A DNA stretch of 64,000 nucleotides from Chrysoperla carnea (Eukaryota > Arthropoda > Insecta > Neuroptera > Chrysopidae), in contig NC_058337.1 of assembly GCF_905475395.1 (NCBI RefSeq), forward strand, positions 139,383,172-139,447,171, read 5' to 3'. Numbering within the stretch: position 1 is the first letter of the stretch; every line of letters starts with the position of its first letter. Below, piece after piece: positions 20,819-31,584 of this stretch. The position numbers and the translations under genes are program-made. The notes beneath the pieces are model-generated. The model was given only the letters and a program-made list of their open reading frames with translations. It made no database searches and had not been told where the DNA came from.

Positions 20819-21202
20819 ATGACACATTACAGCAGGAAATCACATACAGTTTACTATCATCGCTATCACATAGTGTGGATTACAAAGTATCGATATAAGG
20901 TATTAACTTACGATATAAAAAAGAGGGTTCGAGAAATTATTGCACAGGTAGCAACAGAATTAGGTATTAAAATAGAAAATTGAGTAGTATCAAGCGATCA
21001 TATACACATTTTTGCTAATATTCCACCTCATATAAAAATCTGTGAATTTGTACAAAAAGCGAAAGTCAGATCTTCAAAGAAGATGCAAGAGGAATTTCCA
21101 ATATTAAAACAAAAATACTTGGGTAGACATTTGTGGGCACGGGGTTACTTTATTGCTACTAGGACCAGTGTTAAGGTAGCTGTGATGAGCCGCCACATTT
21201 AA
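20819..21202 (+). pseudogene. tnpA: IS200/IS605-family transposase, decayed second copy
   Basis: The frame starts MTHYSRKSHTVYYHRYHIVW and aligns with the IS200 family, but TGA at 20981-20983 interrupts it just before the HUH motif SSDHIHIF. Downstream LGRHLWARGYFIATRT is recognisable, after which the C-terminus with the catalytic tyrosine is replaced by unrelated sequence ending at TAA 21200. It differs clearly from the intact copy at 1680-2111, so it is another subfamily, and it meets the recombinase gene tail-to-tail. Confidence 0.8.
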
Positions 21203-21915
21203 ACAGGGAACTCTTTTATCTTTTTTTCATACTCTGGTTGGCAGTCTACGAGTGATAATTTTGAATATATTTCAAGCGATTGACGACTCTCATGTCCTGA
21301 ATAAGGTTGAATCAATGCATCATCTACACCTTTTTTCTTCATCCATGTAAAAAGAAAATGTCGTAATTTATGTGGTGATATTGAGTTCTCAATACCTGCT
21401 TCTTTTGTATAATTCATTAATATTTTTCTAATACCTCGATCAGAATATGGTTTCTTCCAAGTAGATTCAAATTGGTAAATTGTCTTATTTTTCTTCACAT
21501 TTTCTATGTGTACAGCCAATACTTCTGTAAATGCATTAGGAAACGGAACTATTCTATCTTTATTACCCTTTCCTTGGTTAATTATAATTTGACAACTATC
21601 TATATCTATATCAGATATTTTTATTTTAACCAATTCCGATACTCGTACTCCAGTATAAAGTAAAGTCTTAATAATTACTACATGCTTCATATTTCTTGAT
21701 TTCCAAACAGCCTTATAATACTTACCAATCTCTTCTTCTGTTGGCACATAGGGTAATTTTTTTGCAGCATTATTGTCTACTTTTACCCCCAATTCTTTAC
21801 GGATATGCCTAAATAATTCTCTTAAGTAATTATAATCTGGTTGTTCTTTTTTCAGATCCTTCAAAAAAGATTTAGCTTTTTCTCTTACTGGAGTACGGTT
21901 TATTGTTGTCATCAA
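21199..21915 (-). CDS. Tyrosine recombinase/integrase
   Basis: 238 aa with the complete catalytic set of the XerC/D-integrase family: R in [14 protein letters not shown] (~residue 92), a K in the GKGNKDR hairpin (~137), H-x-x-R in [12 protein letters not shown] (~190), H in SGHESRQS (~214) and the nucleophile Y in LEIYSKLS (~222). The N-terminal arm is short (~60 residues), so it is a small recombinase and possibly N-terminally reduced. It lies back-to-back with dnaE. Function probably site-specific recombination of a mobile element or plasmid; the substrate is unknown. The frame is intact. Confidence 0.85.
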   Translation of the reverse strand: MMTTINRTPVREKAKSFLKDLKKEQPDYNYLRELFRHIRKELGVKVDNNAAKKLPYVPTEEEIGKYYKAVWKSRNMKHVVIIKTLLYTGVRVSELVKIKISDIDIDSCQIIINQGKGNKDRIVPFPNAFTEVLAVHIENVKKNKTIYQFESTWKKPYSDRGIRKILMNYTKEAGIENSISPHKLRHFLFTWMKKKGVDDALIQPYSGHESRQSLEIYSKLSLVDCQPEYEKKIKEFPV

Positions 21916-21972
21916 TAATACCCCTGTCCAACTTGCGAATATATTAATAATCTTTGATTACACTAATTAAAA

Positions 21973-24965
21973 ATGCAAACTGAATTTATACATTTAAGAA
22001 CACAAAGTTCCTATTCTTTCTTAGCAAGTGCATTAACTACCGAAAAAATAGTAGAGCTTGCCTCTTCTTATAAAATGCCTGCTATTTGCTTAACAGATAA
22101 AGAGAATTTATTTGGATCGCTAGAGTTTGCTTTATATGCAATAAAGAAAGGTTTGCAGCCTATTCATGGGGTTATTTTAAATATACAATATGAAGCAAAC
22201 GTTTTTGCAGAAATATTATTGATAGCTAAAGATGAAACTGGCTATAAAAATTTGCTTAAACTATCCAGTATCACCTTTACTACAAATGATCGTAAAATAT
22301 GCAACCATATTACTTTTGAGGATTTAAAAGAATATCAAGAGGGATTAATAGCATTATGTTGTTACACTGAGGGTATTATAGGGAAATGCTTGCTTGCTAA
22401 TAAAGAAGAACAAGCTGAAATGTTTGCACGAAACTTGCAAGAAATTTTTGGAGATTGTTTTTACTTTGAAATCATGCGACACGATCTACCGGAAGAGCAG
22501 CATATTGAAGATAATTATATTAAAATAGCATCAAAATTAAATATTCCGCTTGTTGCTACCAATAAAGTACTATTCAGCAAAAAAAGCATGCATGATGCAC
22601 ATGATGTATTATTATGTATTTCTGCCGGTGTTACTAAAGAATATCCTGATCGTAAAACAGTGAATTTTCTGGTTATTTTTTGATCGTATCGGACTTTATA
22701 AAATGGAGTAAAAATCAAGGTATTTTAGTAGGACCAGGCAGAGGTTCAGGAGCAGGATCAGTTGTTGCTTGGAGCTTGCTTATTACTGATCTTGACCCTA
22801 TTAAATTTGGCCTATTATTTGAAAGATTTTTGAATCCAGATCGTATTTCAATACCTGACTTTGATATTGATTTTTGTCAGGAAAGACGAGAAGAAGTTAT
22901 TAATTATGTACGTTCTAAATATGGTAATAATAGAGTAGGACAAATTATAACTTTCGGTAAAATGCAGGCAAAGGCTGTAATTAAGGATGTTGCACGAGTA
23001 CTAAGCTTACCATATAAATTTGCAGATTATCTAACTGAATTAGTGCCGTTTAGTGCAATAAACCCCGTTACGCTTGAGCAGGCAATACGAGAAGTGCCGG
23101 AACTTGCAAATGCTGCTAAAGGTAACGGATTATATAATTTAGAGGGTGAGCTAGAATTAATTAAGCTAGTACTTGATACCTCATTAATTCTTGAAGGGCT
23201 GCATCGCCACTCCTCAACGCATGCAGCAGGAATCGTAATAGCTGGCACTGATTTAGTTGATATAGTACCTATCTATAAAGATGCTAACTCCGATATATTG
23301 GTAGTCGGCTACTCCATGAAATATTGCGAGCTTGCTGGTTTAATTAAGTTCGACTTTCTTGGGCTGCAAACTTTAACTGTTATTACCGATTGTAAGAAAT
23401 TGTTAAAAGAGCAAAATATAGAAATAGATTTTAACGATATGACATTTGATGATGAAAAAACTTATCAAATGTTATGTAAAGGTAAAGGAGTCGGCGTATT
23501 CGAGTTTGAAAGTGTTGGGATGAAAGATGCACTTAGACGCCTTAAACCTGATTCCATACATGACTTAACAGCTCTTGGTGCGTTATATCGCCCTGGACCT
23601 ATGGAAAATATTCCAACCTATATAGCTTGTAAGCATAAATTACAGCAGCCTGATTATTTGCATAAGTTGTTAAAGCCTATCTTAGAGGAAACTTATGGAG
23701 TAGTGATATATCAAGAACAAGTCCAAAGAATTGCTCAAGTTTTAGCTGGTTATACGCTAGGAGCTGCTGATTTGCTTCGTAGAGCCATGGGTAAGAAAAT
23801 TAAATCTGAGATGGAACAACAAGAAGAAATTTTTGTTAAAGGTGCAATAGCTAATAATATTTCTAAGGCTCAAGCTAAATCTATTTTCGCCACTGTCGCT
23901 AAATTTGCTGGTTATGGTTTTAACAAGGCACATCCCGCAGCTTACGGGGTTATTTCATATCAAACAGCATATCTTAAAGCTAATTATCCAGCAGAATTCG
24001 TAGTTGCATGCTTAAATCTTGAACTAAATAATCGCGATAAAATTAATTTATTCCTGCAAGAAGCAAAAGATAATAATATAAAAATCATTGCACCGAATAT
24101 TAATATTTCTGATGGATATTTTAGTGTAAAGTCTGTCATACCGCGGCTTGACCTCGGTATCCATGGAGACCAATTAAAAGACACCGCGGTCAAGCCGCGG
24201 TATGACATTGATAGTTCTATAATCTTCGCACTTGGAGCTATAAAAGGAGTCACGCCGAATTTTGGTAAGCTAGTAACAGATGAAAGAAATGCAAGAGGTG
24301 CTTTTAAATCGATTGTTGATTTTATTGAGAGATTACCACCAAAAGCTATCAACAGTAAATTACTTGAAAATCTAATTAAAGCTGGCTGTTTTGATGAATT
24401 ACATGATAATAGATTGCAATTATTTTGAAGCATTTCTAAGCTTCTTGCATATTCGGTTTCTTATCATGAAGAGCAGGCATCTAATCAATTTAGTTTAATT
24501 AAAGTCTCTAGCTTAAGCAAAGAAATATTAGTTTCAAGTGATTACGCTGATAAAAATACTTTAGCTTTTTATGAATTTGAGGCCATGGGGCTATTTATCT
24601 CAAATCATCCGCTAACAGAATACAAAGAAATATTCAATCGCTTAAATATCTTAAGCTCTGCTGACTTACATAATAATTTGCCTGATGGCAGTAATAGAGT
24701 TATGATTGCTGGTGTAATACAAAAGAAAGATTCTCGTATGTCAGCAAGAGGTAGATTTATTACCCTAGTGCTTTCTGATCCTGAAAATATATTTGAGTTA
24801 AGTATTTTTAGCGAAGAAGTTTTAAAAGATTACGTACATCTACTTGACGTTAAAAGTTTAGTAGTTGTTAATTGTGATATCATTAAAGATGAAGGCGGTA
24901 TTAAGATAACTGCTAAAAGCTTTTCATCAATTGAAAATGCAACTGGCAATCAGCAATTTGATTTA
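21973..24965 (+). pseudogene. dnaE: DNA polymerase III alpha subunit, broken
   Basis: The replicative polymerase subunit in damaged form. Piece 1 (21973-22661) is the N-terminal PHP domain ([20 protein letters not shown]...). After DRKTVN the sequence jumps to [17 protein letters not shown], skipping roughly 110-130 codons by comparison with the family and changing frame. Piece 2 (to 24425) keeps the polymerase core: [11 protein letters not shown] and the catalytic aspartates in IPDFDIDFC, then the fingers. TGA at 24426-24428 interrupts LQLF*SISKLL; the frame continues to [20 protein letters not shown], where host repeat DNA begins and supplies the stop (24969-24971). The OB-fold is cut and the C-terminal end lost. 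A palindromic element is inserted in frame. Because dnaE is essential, this cannot be a working bacterial copy. Confidence 0.94.
24134..24207. repeat. Rickettsia palindromic element inserted in frame in dnaE
   Basis: Perfect 20-bp arms at 24134-24153 (TGTCATACCGCGGCTTGACC) and 24188-24207, with a 34-bp loop. The coding frame runs through, adding ~25 residues ([15 protein letters not shown]...) to DnaE. In-frame palindromic elements in protein genes are a known oddity of Rickettsia, which supports the assignment of the donor. Confidence 0.9.
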
Positions 24966-25913
24966 CAGTGAAGCAAAAAAAAGATGAAAAAAAGAAGATA
25001 ACCCATAAGGGGTTATAAGAAAATTAAAATATGAATATCAAAATTAAGATTAAGATTTACAGAAGTTACAAAGTTAAGAAAAGATTTAGAGTACGAGTTA
25101 AAAGTGTGCAAGGGCCCACCCATACAGTTTCCGGGATAATTGTACTATTTAAAGCCACCCTGATATTTAAACTGACAGGTCCAGAGGTTTTTAGATCAGA
25201 ACTGGATGAAATGTTTGATGTTCAAGTAAGGGCTTCATTTCTTTACCTTTCCAAAATTTACCGCATGGATTTAAATTTCACACCTACAAAACAAAATGTC
25301 AGAAGGAAAGAGTTAAAAAACAATATCAAAGATAATATAAACTTGAGAGATATTTTATGTAATTCATGATCAATTACAAAATTGGTACAGTATCCTAAAT
25401 TTAACACATTAAGTTTTACTAAAAACAAATACTAGTAGGTATTTAATAAATACACAAATCTAAAGTTTTTACAAATGGAGATAAATAAATTCTAAGTCAT
25501 GTTAACCTAGGATTTTAAATAAACTTATATCAAAGTTTAAAAAAATGGATGCATTATAAAATTAAAAACCCAAAAACCCTTCAAGCTATCTCAAAAATTC
25601 CATAATAATAATAATTCGTCAATACATACCAGATAATTTAATAGAAATTCACTGTTTTTACATGTTAATTTTAAGTATGCCGCATGCTAATAATTTAAAT
25701 TGTATTTTAATAAATAGGATCCATTACTTTTTACATTGACGATGCTTGCTGCTCGGTGGATCAAGTCGAAGAGACCATCTTCTCATACTTCAAGCAGTAG
25801 CTTAGTAAATTAATTCGCGCATCAATCATTGCGCATAAGAAAGTAGTTCAATTATTTTATATAATCTATTTGTTCGTAATTTATGTACTTTAACTGACAT
25901 AAATTACGGAACA
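24966..25913 (+). repeat. Host dispersed repeat, copy 1, starting at the bacterial junction
   Basis: Begins around AGTGAAGCAAAAAAAA directly after the dnaE fragment and ends at ...ATTACGGAACA. It matches 30612-31584 along its length, with substitutions and small indels: GGGCCCACCCATACAG, AAGCCACCCTGATATTTAAA, GACAGGTCCAGAGG, ATTCGCGCATCAATCATTGC. The right end forms a hairpin (CGTAATTTATGT/ACATAAATTACG, 25875-25910). No convincing protein is encoded. The family is unknown to me. The bacterial/host boundary is at 24965 give or take a few bases. Confidence 0.85.
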
Positions 25914-28164
25914 TTCCCCAAGAGTCAGGAAAAAAAAAATTTTTTTTTTTGAAAAAAAAAAAAATTTTTTAAAGCAATCACCCCATGTATAAAGAAAGCA
26001 ATAAAATTCGCCCCATTCAACGATATGCATCCATTTTCACATTTGTCTAACTAAGTATAACTATAATTTAAGAAAAACGATTAATAGAATTTTAGACAAC
26101 CTTAACTAGAATCTATAATACAATTTAAATAACAACTTTAAGAAAAACTTCTAAAAATGTTAAAGAATTTTTAAGCTTTAACAAAACATTATTAATTTAT
26201 CAAAATTTTTTAATAACAAATCTAACTATCTCTTAATAAATAATTTTTACCTTAATTATAAGCACAAATTTAAGAAATAAAAGTACAAATATATTAACGA
26301 TTAATTAGAAATTTTTTAGCCTGTATCCCTTATCCAGAAATTCAAATTTTAGTAGACGACTAATAAATAAAACCTTAACTAGAAATTTTAGTAGACTATT
26401 TATCCAGAAATTCAAATTTTAGTAGACGACTAATAAATAATTTTCACATTAAGCATGAATTATAAATTTAAGAAAGAAAAGTACAAATATATTAACGATT
26501 AACGAAATCATAGACAACCTTAATTAGAACCTATAATACGATTTAAATAACAAATTTAAGAAAAATTACCAACAATTATAAAAAATTCTTTAACTTTAAC
26601 AAAAACTTCCCTAACTTTCCTATCTTATCAAAATATTACAACTTTAGCCATCTCTTTTCTAAATAAATAATTTTAATTTTTTTACCTATACGTACAAAGA
26701 AAATACACATGAAAAAGATATCATTAACATTTATAATGACAAAGAAAAAGAACAAATTACACCTCTGACATTTTTAGAGGGTCCACGAAAATACAAATGT
26801 CAAGTGACGAAAGAAAGAAAGAAAATTGTTTTTTTAAACAGGCATGTCATTATCATGATCCTGATATACAATTTTAATTATAAGATTCAAAAGGATTATT
26901 TAGAATTATACAATGTCAACTGACGAAAAGAAAAAGAAAATTGCTTTTTAAACAGGCATGTCTTTATCATGATCCTGATATACAATTTTACTTATAAGAT
27001 TCAAAAAAAAAATTATTTAAAATTATCGAAAGTGTTGAATTCCTACTTTACATATATAAATTTACTTAACAAAGAAAAACTCAAATTATTGCACTCGTTA
27101 AGTTTAAAAATTAGATTAGGAGTTAATATACGTTATTATATTAAACCATCTTCATACCACTTTATTCTTCATATATGATGTTGATGTAAATAAAATTCCA
27201 GAATACACCTGTTAATAGCACTTAGAAAAATCATTACACTAGGTAAATTACAAATTAATACGTCCATCAAAATATGGTATGTCCAGTTTAAATATACGTA
27301 ATTAAACATTCAAAATGTTTTACCAATGGTCAGGCAAACCGTTATCCACAATGTTATATCTATTGCATAAAAACTGACGCCAACATCCAAATATGAATTC
27401 ATTTAAATCGTCATCATTTGTTTATTGTGACGAAAAAAATATACAAAATTTTCCATCGAATTTTATGTGTCCAAACGTAGTTATGCATAATCCATTTTGT
27501 AAAATTTAATACTCCATCTCCATGAATAGAAATAACTTTTACCGTGAGTGTATGAAATTTCAAATCGTTATCTATTAAGATTCGTGTATTTTTGACAACC
27601 ATAATTGTGTCAATGACGTTTAAGATAAATGGGGTTATGTTCCACTAACCCAGTTTTTTTGAAGAAATTTGCTGATTAATTTTTGTTATTAAAGTATGAT
27701 GATTAATTTATTCATTATTAAAGTATGATGATTAATTTATTTGTTATTAAGGTATAATTACTTGAGTGCGAAAATTTTAAAGGAACAAAATTCGTTCAAG
27801 TCTTTTTACTTTTTGAATGAAAATCATTTTATTCATTTGAGTATTACTAAAAAGTATTAAAATTATAACATCTTATTCGTTCAAATCCACCAAAGTATAC
27901 AAAAAATATATTTTTTTTTTTTTTTTTTTTAAGAAACGGTAAGTTTTACGAAAAGAAAAGACTTGATTTTACAATAAGTTTTTACATTATACAATAAAAA
28001 ATTTAATTTGTAGGAATTCAAACAAAAAGAAAAAATGAAAATTAAAAAAGAAAATATACTAGGTGTAATGCGAATTTTCCGCTCTTCAACTAGGAAAAAG
28101 AAACAGTTTATCTAAAGAAAACTTTACTCTAACAAACAGAAATTTTTTCTTTTTATTTTATTTT

Positions 28165-28196
<32 letters not shown>

Positions 28197-28643
28197 TACG
28201 TCCGCGGTAATAGGTAAAATTCCTTCAGATAACTTTAACCAAAAAGATAATATTAAGGATCTCTATGGAAAATTCTAGTATAATATATTATAAGTGAACA
28301 AGTTTAGAAAATATAATAACAATAATGATCCAATAAATTATACTGCTGATAGGTAATGATTTAAACAATTTAAAATTAACTGCACGTAATATACGTTTTA
28401 CAAGTGTTAAATAATTATTTTTATTTCAGTTTTAGGTTATGTTTATGATAATTTACTTTATATAAACAATTGATGATGAAAAATGATATGAATTTTACGA
28501 AAAAAAATTAAAGTTTGAGAAAAAATTAAGAATAAAGTAATTTATAAAAAGCTCTATAAGTTTTTAATTTACAATCTTGGTGCACCAGTTTCTTTCCAGA
28601 TATATCTCTGTTTGTTTCGTAACACCGGAATGAGATAGATTAT
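25914..28643. other. AT-rich host DNA with local tandem duplications
   Basis: No gene is recognised. Visible structure: a 26-bp stretch (CCAGAAATTCAAATTTTAGT...) repeated at 26335 and 26401; a ~200-bp block at 26094 repeated at 26512 (AGACAACCTTAA, ACCTATAATAC/ATCTATAATAC); a ~100-bp block near 26800 repeated near 26915 (ACAGGCATGTC, ATCATGATCCTGATATACA); a ~34-bp unit (AAAGTATGATGATTAATTTA) from 27689; and long T runs at 27911 and 28168. Confidence 0.6.
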
Positions 28644-29295
28644 GAAAATACTAAGTGTATAATTTAAAAATTTTCGGAAAGAACTATTCTTTTCGCACGA
28701 TTTTTACCCCACGAATATACACAAAAGACCATCCTGACTAAAGAAATATATGACATTTGAACCCGACTGGAAGTCACGGTAAATGAATTTGCAATAATCC
28801 GAACTTTTTCTGTGATTCTCGAAGAGATAAATAGTGTTGAGATAAATAGCCCTAGATAATAACAGTTTAAACACCGAAATATGAAATTATTTATTTTTAT
28901 TTTTTTAAATTATCGAGTATAGTATCTTTCTCGTTTTGTTCGAAAATACGCAAAAATTAGATTAAGATAAACCAAAGGCAAATGTATGAAAATACTGAAG
29001 CGTATAATTTAAAAATTTTTCGGGAAGAACTATTCTTTTCAGACGATTTTTACCCACGAATTTACACAAAAGACCATCCTGAATAAAGAAATCTATGACA
29101 TTTAAACCCGACTCGCGTCACGGTAAATGAATTTGCAATATTCCGAACTTTTTCTGTGATTTCGTAGAGATAAATAGCGTTGAGGTAAATAGCCCTAGAT
29201 AATAACAATTTAGCCTCCGAAATATGACCCTTTAGATTATCAAATACAGTATCTTCCTGGTTTGTTCGAAAATACGCATGAAATTAAACTAAGAT
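28644..29295. repeat. Tandem duplication with 344-bp period
   Basis: 28644-28970 and 28988-29295 share most of their sequence: GTATAATTTAAAAATTTT, GAACTATTCTTTTC, ACAAAAGACCATCCTGA, CACGGTAAATGAATTTGCAA, ATAGCCCTAGATAATAACA. Substitutions and indels between copies show that it is not very recent. Confidence 0.85.
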
Positions 29296-30061
29296 GCAAA
29301 ACGCACAGTTAGTGAAAATAATACGAGGATGATTTAAACTAGAAATTAATTTACTATATGAAAACTTTGTAGCCTGTGTACTAGCATTTCTATGATTATT
29401 AGCTGAAGTAATTATATCATAACAATTTGTAGATGATCGAAAATTAGTACTTGACAAAACAGTCAAAAAGGAAGCAAAACGGTTTTGTATTTGTTCGATT
29501 TTCAAAGCAAAAGAATCTAAATTTTCGAAATTACGTGGCATATCCATAGTTTTAACTAAATGATATGTCCGCGAGTTTAAATGAGAAAATATAATGGTAA
29601 TTATTTCTGTTTGCGAAAATACGGACAAATTACTCTAGCATATTTACGGATAGAAGGACAAAAATTGTAAATTCTTGTTTAACGTCTGTGTTCGTTGTAC
29701 AAATCGGTCTACTAAAAATTTCATCAAATTCTATTACAATTCAAAATCGACTCAAAGTTCAATACATCAACTACCGGAATTTCCTCAATGACATCATGAG
29801 GTCGAGCAGATTTATTATTATTGTTACTACTGTGGTTTTACTGCATTTGCGCATTTCTAGTTAATTCAGCAACAGAGTTCTGTTGTTGGCTAACGGCCAA
29901 AGATAAGTTTGTCTTAAAGAAAGACTCACCCAATCATCAATTCGCCTTTTTGCTCTTCTACAGGTAGATAATGGCGTACGTTGTCGTCTACGTGGACTAG
30001 TGCCTGAGACAGGTACTGCTGGTCCATCTTGCTTTTGTATTTCTGTGATTGTCGAAACCAT
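29284..30061 (-). pseudogene. Possible decayed host or transposon coding fragment
   Basis: On the minus strand, ATG 30061 opens a basic stretch (MVSTITEIQKQDG..., SPRRRQRTPLSTCRRAKRRI) ending in DDW followed at once by GTGAGT, a good splice donor. Further down (about 29890-29725) another frame reads QQQNSVAELTRNAQMQ, a stop, then SARPHDVIEEIPVVDVLNFE. A third open stretch (29628-29284) reads MPRNFENLDSFALKIEQIQNRF. I do not recognise these. They may be remnants of one spliced gene or of a transposon gag-like protein, or chance frames. Confidence 0.25.
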
Positions 30062-30129
30062 ATTGATACTAAATTACCAGATTAATGAACTTTATAGATA
30101 TATCCAACCTATAAGAAACAACTGTACAT

Positions 30130-30430
30130 AAAATGTTCAACAAAAACTTAAAGAGAGAAAGAAAATACAACAGGTATTTTCAAAAAAAAATTTTTAATAG
30201 TATATCAACAAGTTATCTATTAAAATCTTAATACACAAAAGGTGCTTTAAATGAGAAAAAATCTCAACTTTAAGGTAAAAACTTAAAGAGTGAAAGAAAA
30301 TACACGAGGTATTTTCAAAAAAAAAATTTTTTAATAGAACAACATCAAGTTATTCATGAATGCACAAAAGGTGCTTTAAATGAGAAAAATCTCAATTTTA
30401 AGGTAAAGGAAAGAAAATATTAAAAATTAT
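30130..30430. repeat. Tandem duplication with ~137-bp period
   Basis: The block from about 30147 (AACTTAAAGAG, GAAAGAAAATACA, GGTATTTTCAAAAAAAA, ACACAAAAGGTGCTTTAAATGAG) recurs from about 30284. Non-coding. Confidence 0.75.
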
Positions 30431-30611
30431 AAGTAATGACAAAAAAATATTCATATTAAGGATTTGAGATAGAATTGAAAGATAAAATTTAGTGTAGATC
30501 AAAAAGAAAATAAGTTATCTAGTTGGATAACCGAAGAAATGTGTATATCCATCCGTTTACGGTAAATTTCGGTTATAAAACACCAAACATCCATCCATTT
30601 GGCTCGCTGCC

Positions 30612-31584
30612 AAATGAAGCAAAAAAATGAAAGAAAGAATAACCCTAATGGGGTTATTAAAAAGAGAATACGAATATCAATTATTAAAATTAAGATTTAC
30701 AAGTTACGAGTTACGAAGTTAAGAAATGAAAGAAGTGACTTAGAGTACGAGTTAAAAAGTAGAGATTACGAGTACGAGTTAAAGTATGCTAAGGGCCCAC
30801 CCATACAGTTTTCCGGGATAATTGTATTATTTAAAGCCACCCTGATATTTAAACTGACAGGTCCAGAGGTTTAGATCAGAACTGGATGAAATGTTTGGTG
30901 TTCAAGTAAAGGCTTCATTTCTTTACCTTCCAAAGGTTACCGCATGGATTTGAATTTCAGATCTACAAAACAAAATGTCCAAAAAGGAAAGTGTTAAACA
31001 ATATCAAAGATAATATAAACTTGAAAGATATTTTATGTAAATCATAATTAATACAAGAATTGGTACAGTGTCCTGAATTTAACACATTAAGTGTTTACTG
31101 AATAACAAAATCAAATATTTAGTAAATACACAAAATTTAAAGTGTTTTACAAATAAAGACTAATAAATTCTAAGACATATTAGTCAAGAAACCTTAAATA
31201 AATTTATATCAAAGTTTAAATGGATGCATAAAATATATTGAAATAAAAACCCTTTCAAATTATCTCCAAAAATTATAATAAATTAAACATTACCAGATCA
31301 TTTTGAATAAAAATACTTCTGCTTGCTCACATATCGTTTTAAAATACATCACGTGCAAAATAATTTAAAGGTTGTATTGGATCTAGGATCCATTATTGTT
31401 GATATTTTAAATTCAATCCATACTCTAGGAGATCCCAAAAAGAAGAGAGCTCCTAATCAATACTCAAACGAGTAGGTAAATTAATTCGCGCATCAATCAT
31501 TGCGCATAAGAAAGTAGTTCTATTATTTTATATAATATGTTTGTTCGTAATTTATGTACTTTAACCGACATAAATTACGGAACA
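30612..31584 (+). repeat. Host dispersed repeat, copy 2
   Basis: Same orientation and almost the same extent as copy 1 (24966-25913), from ATGAAGCAAAAAAATG to ATTACGGAACA, including the terminal hairpin. It is slightly longer because of a short internal AGTTACGAG-type reiteration near 30700-30790. Confidence 0.85.

Noticed and set aside
1-24965. The bacterial part as contamination from a living symbiont contig joined by misassembly
   Set aside because: Considered seriously. It does not explain the target-site duplication of a eukaryotic element inside pccA, nor multiple inactivations including dnaE. It is kept as the main alternative until reads are checked.
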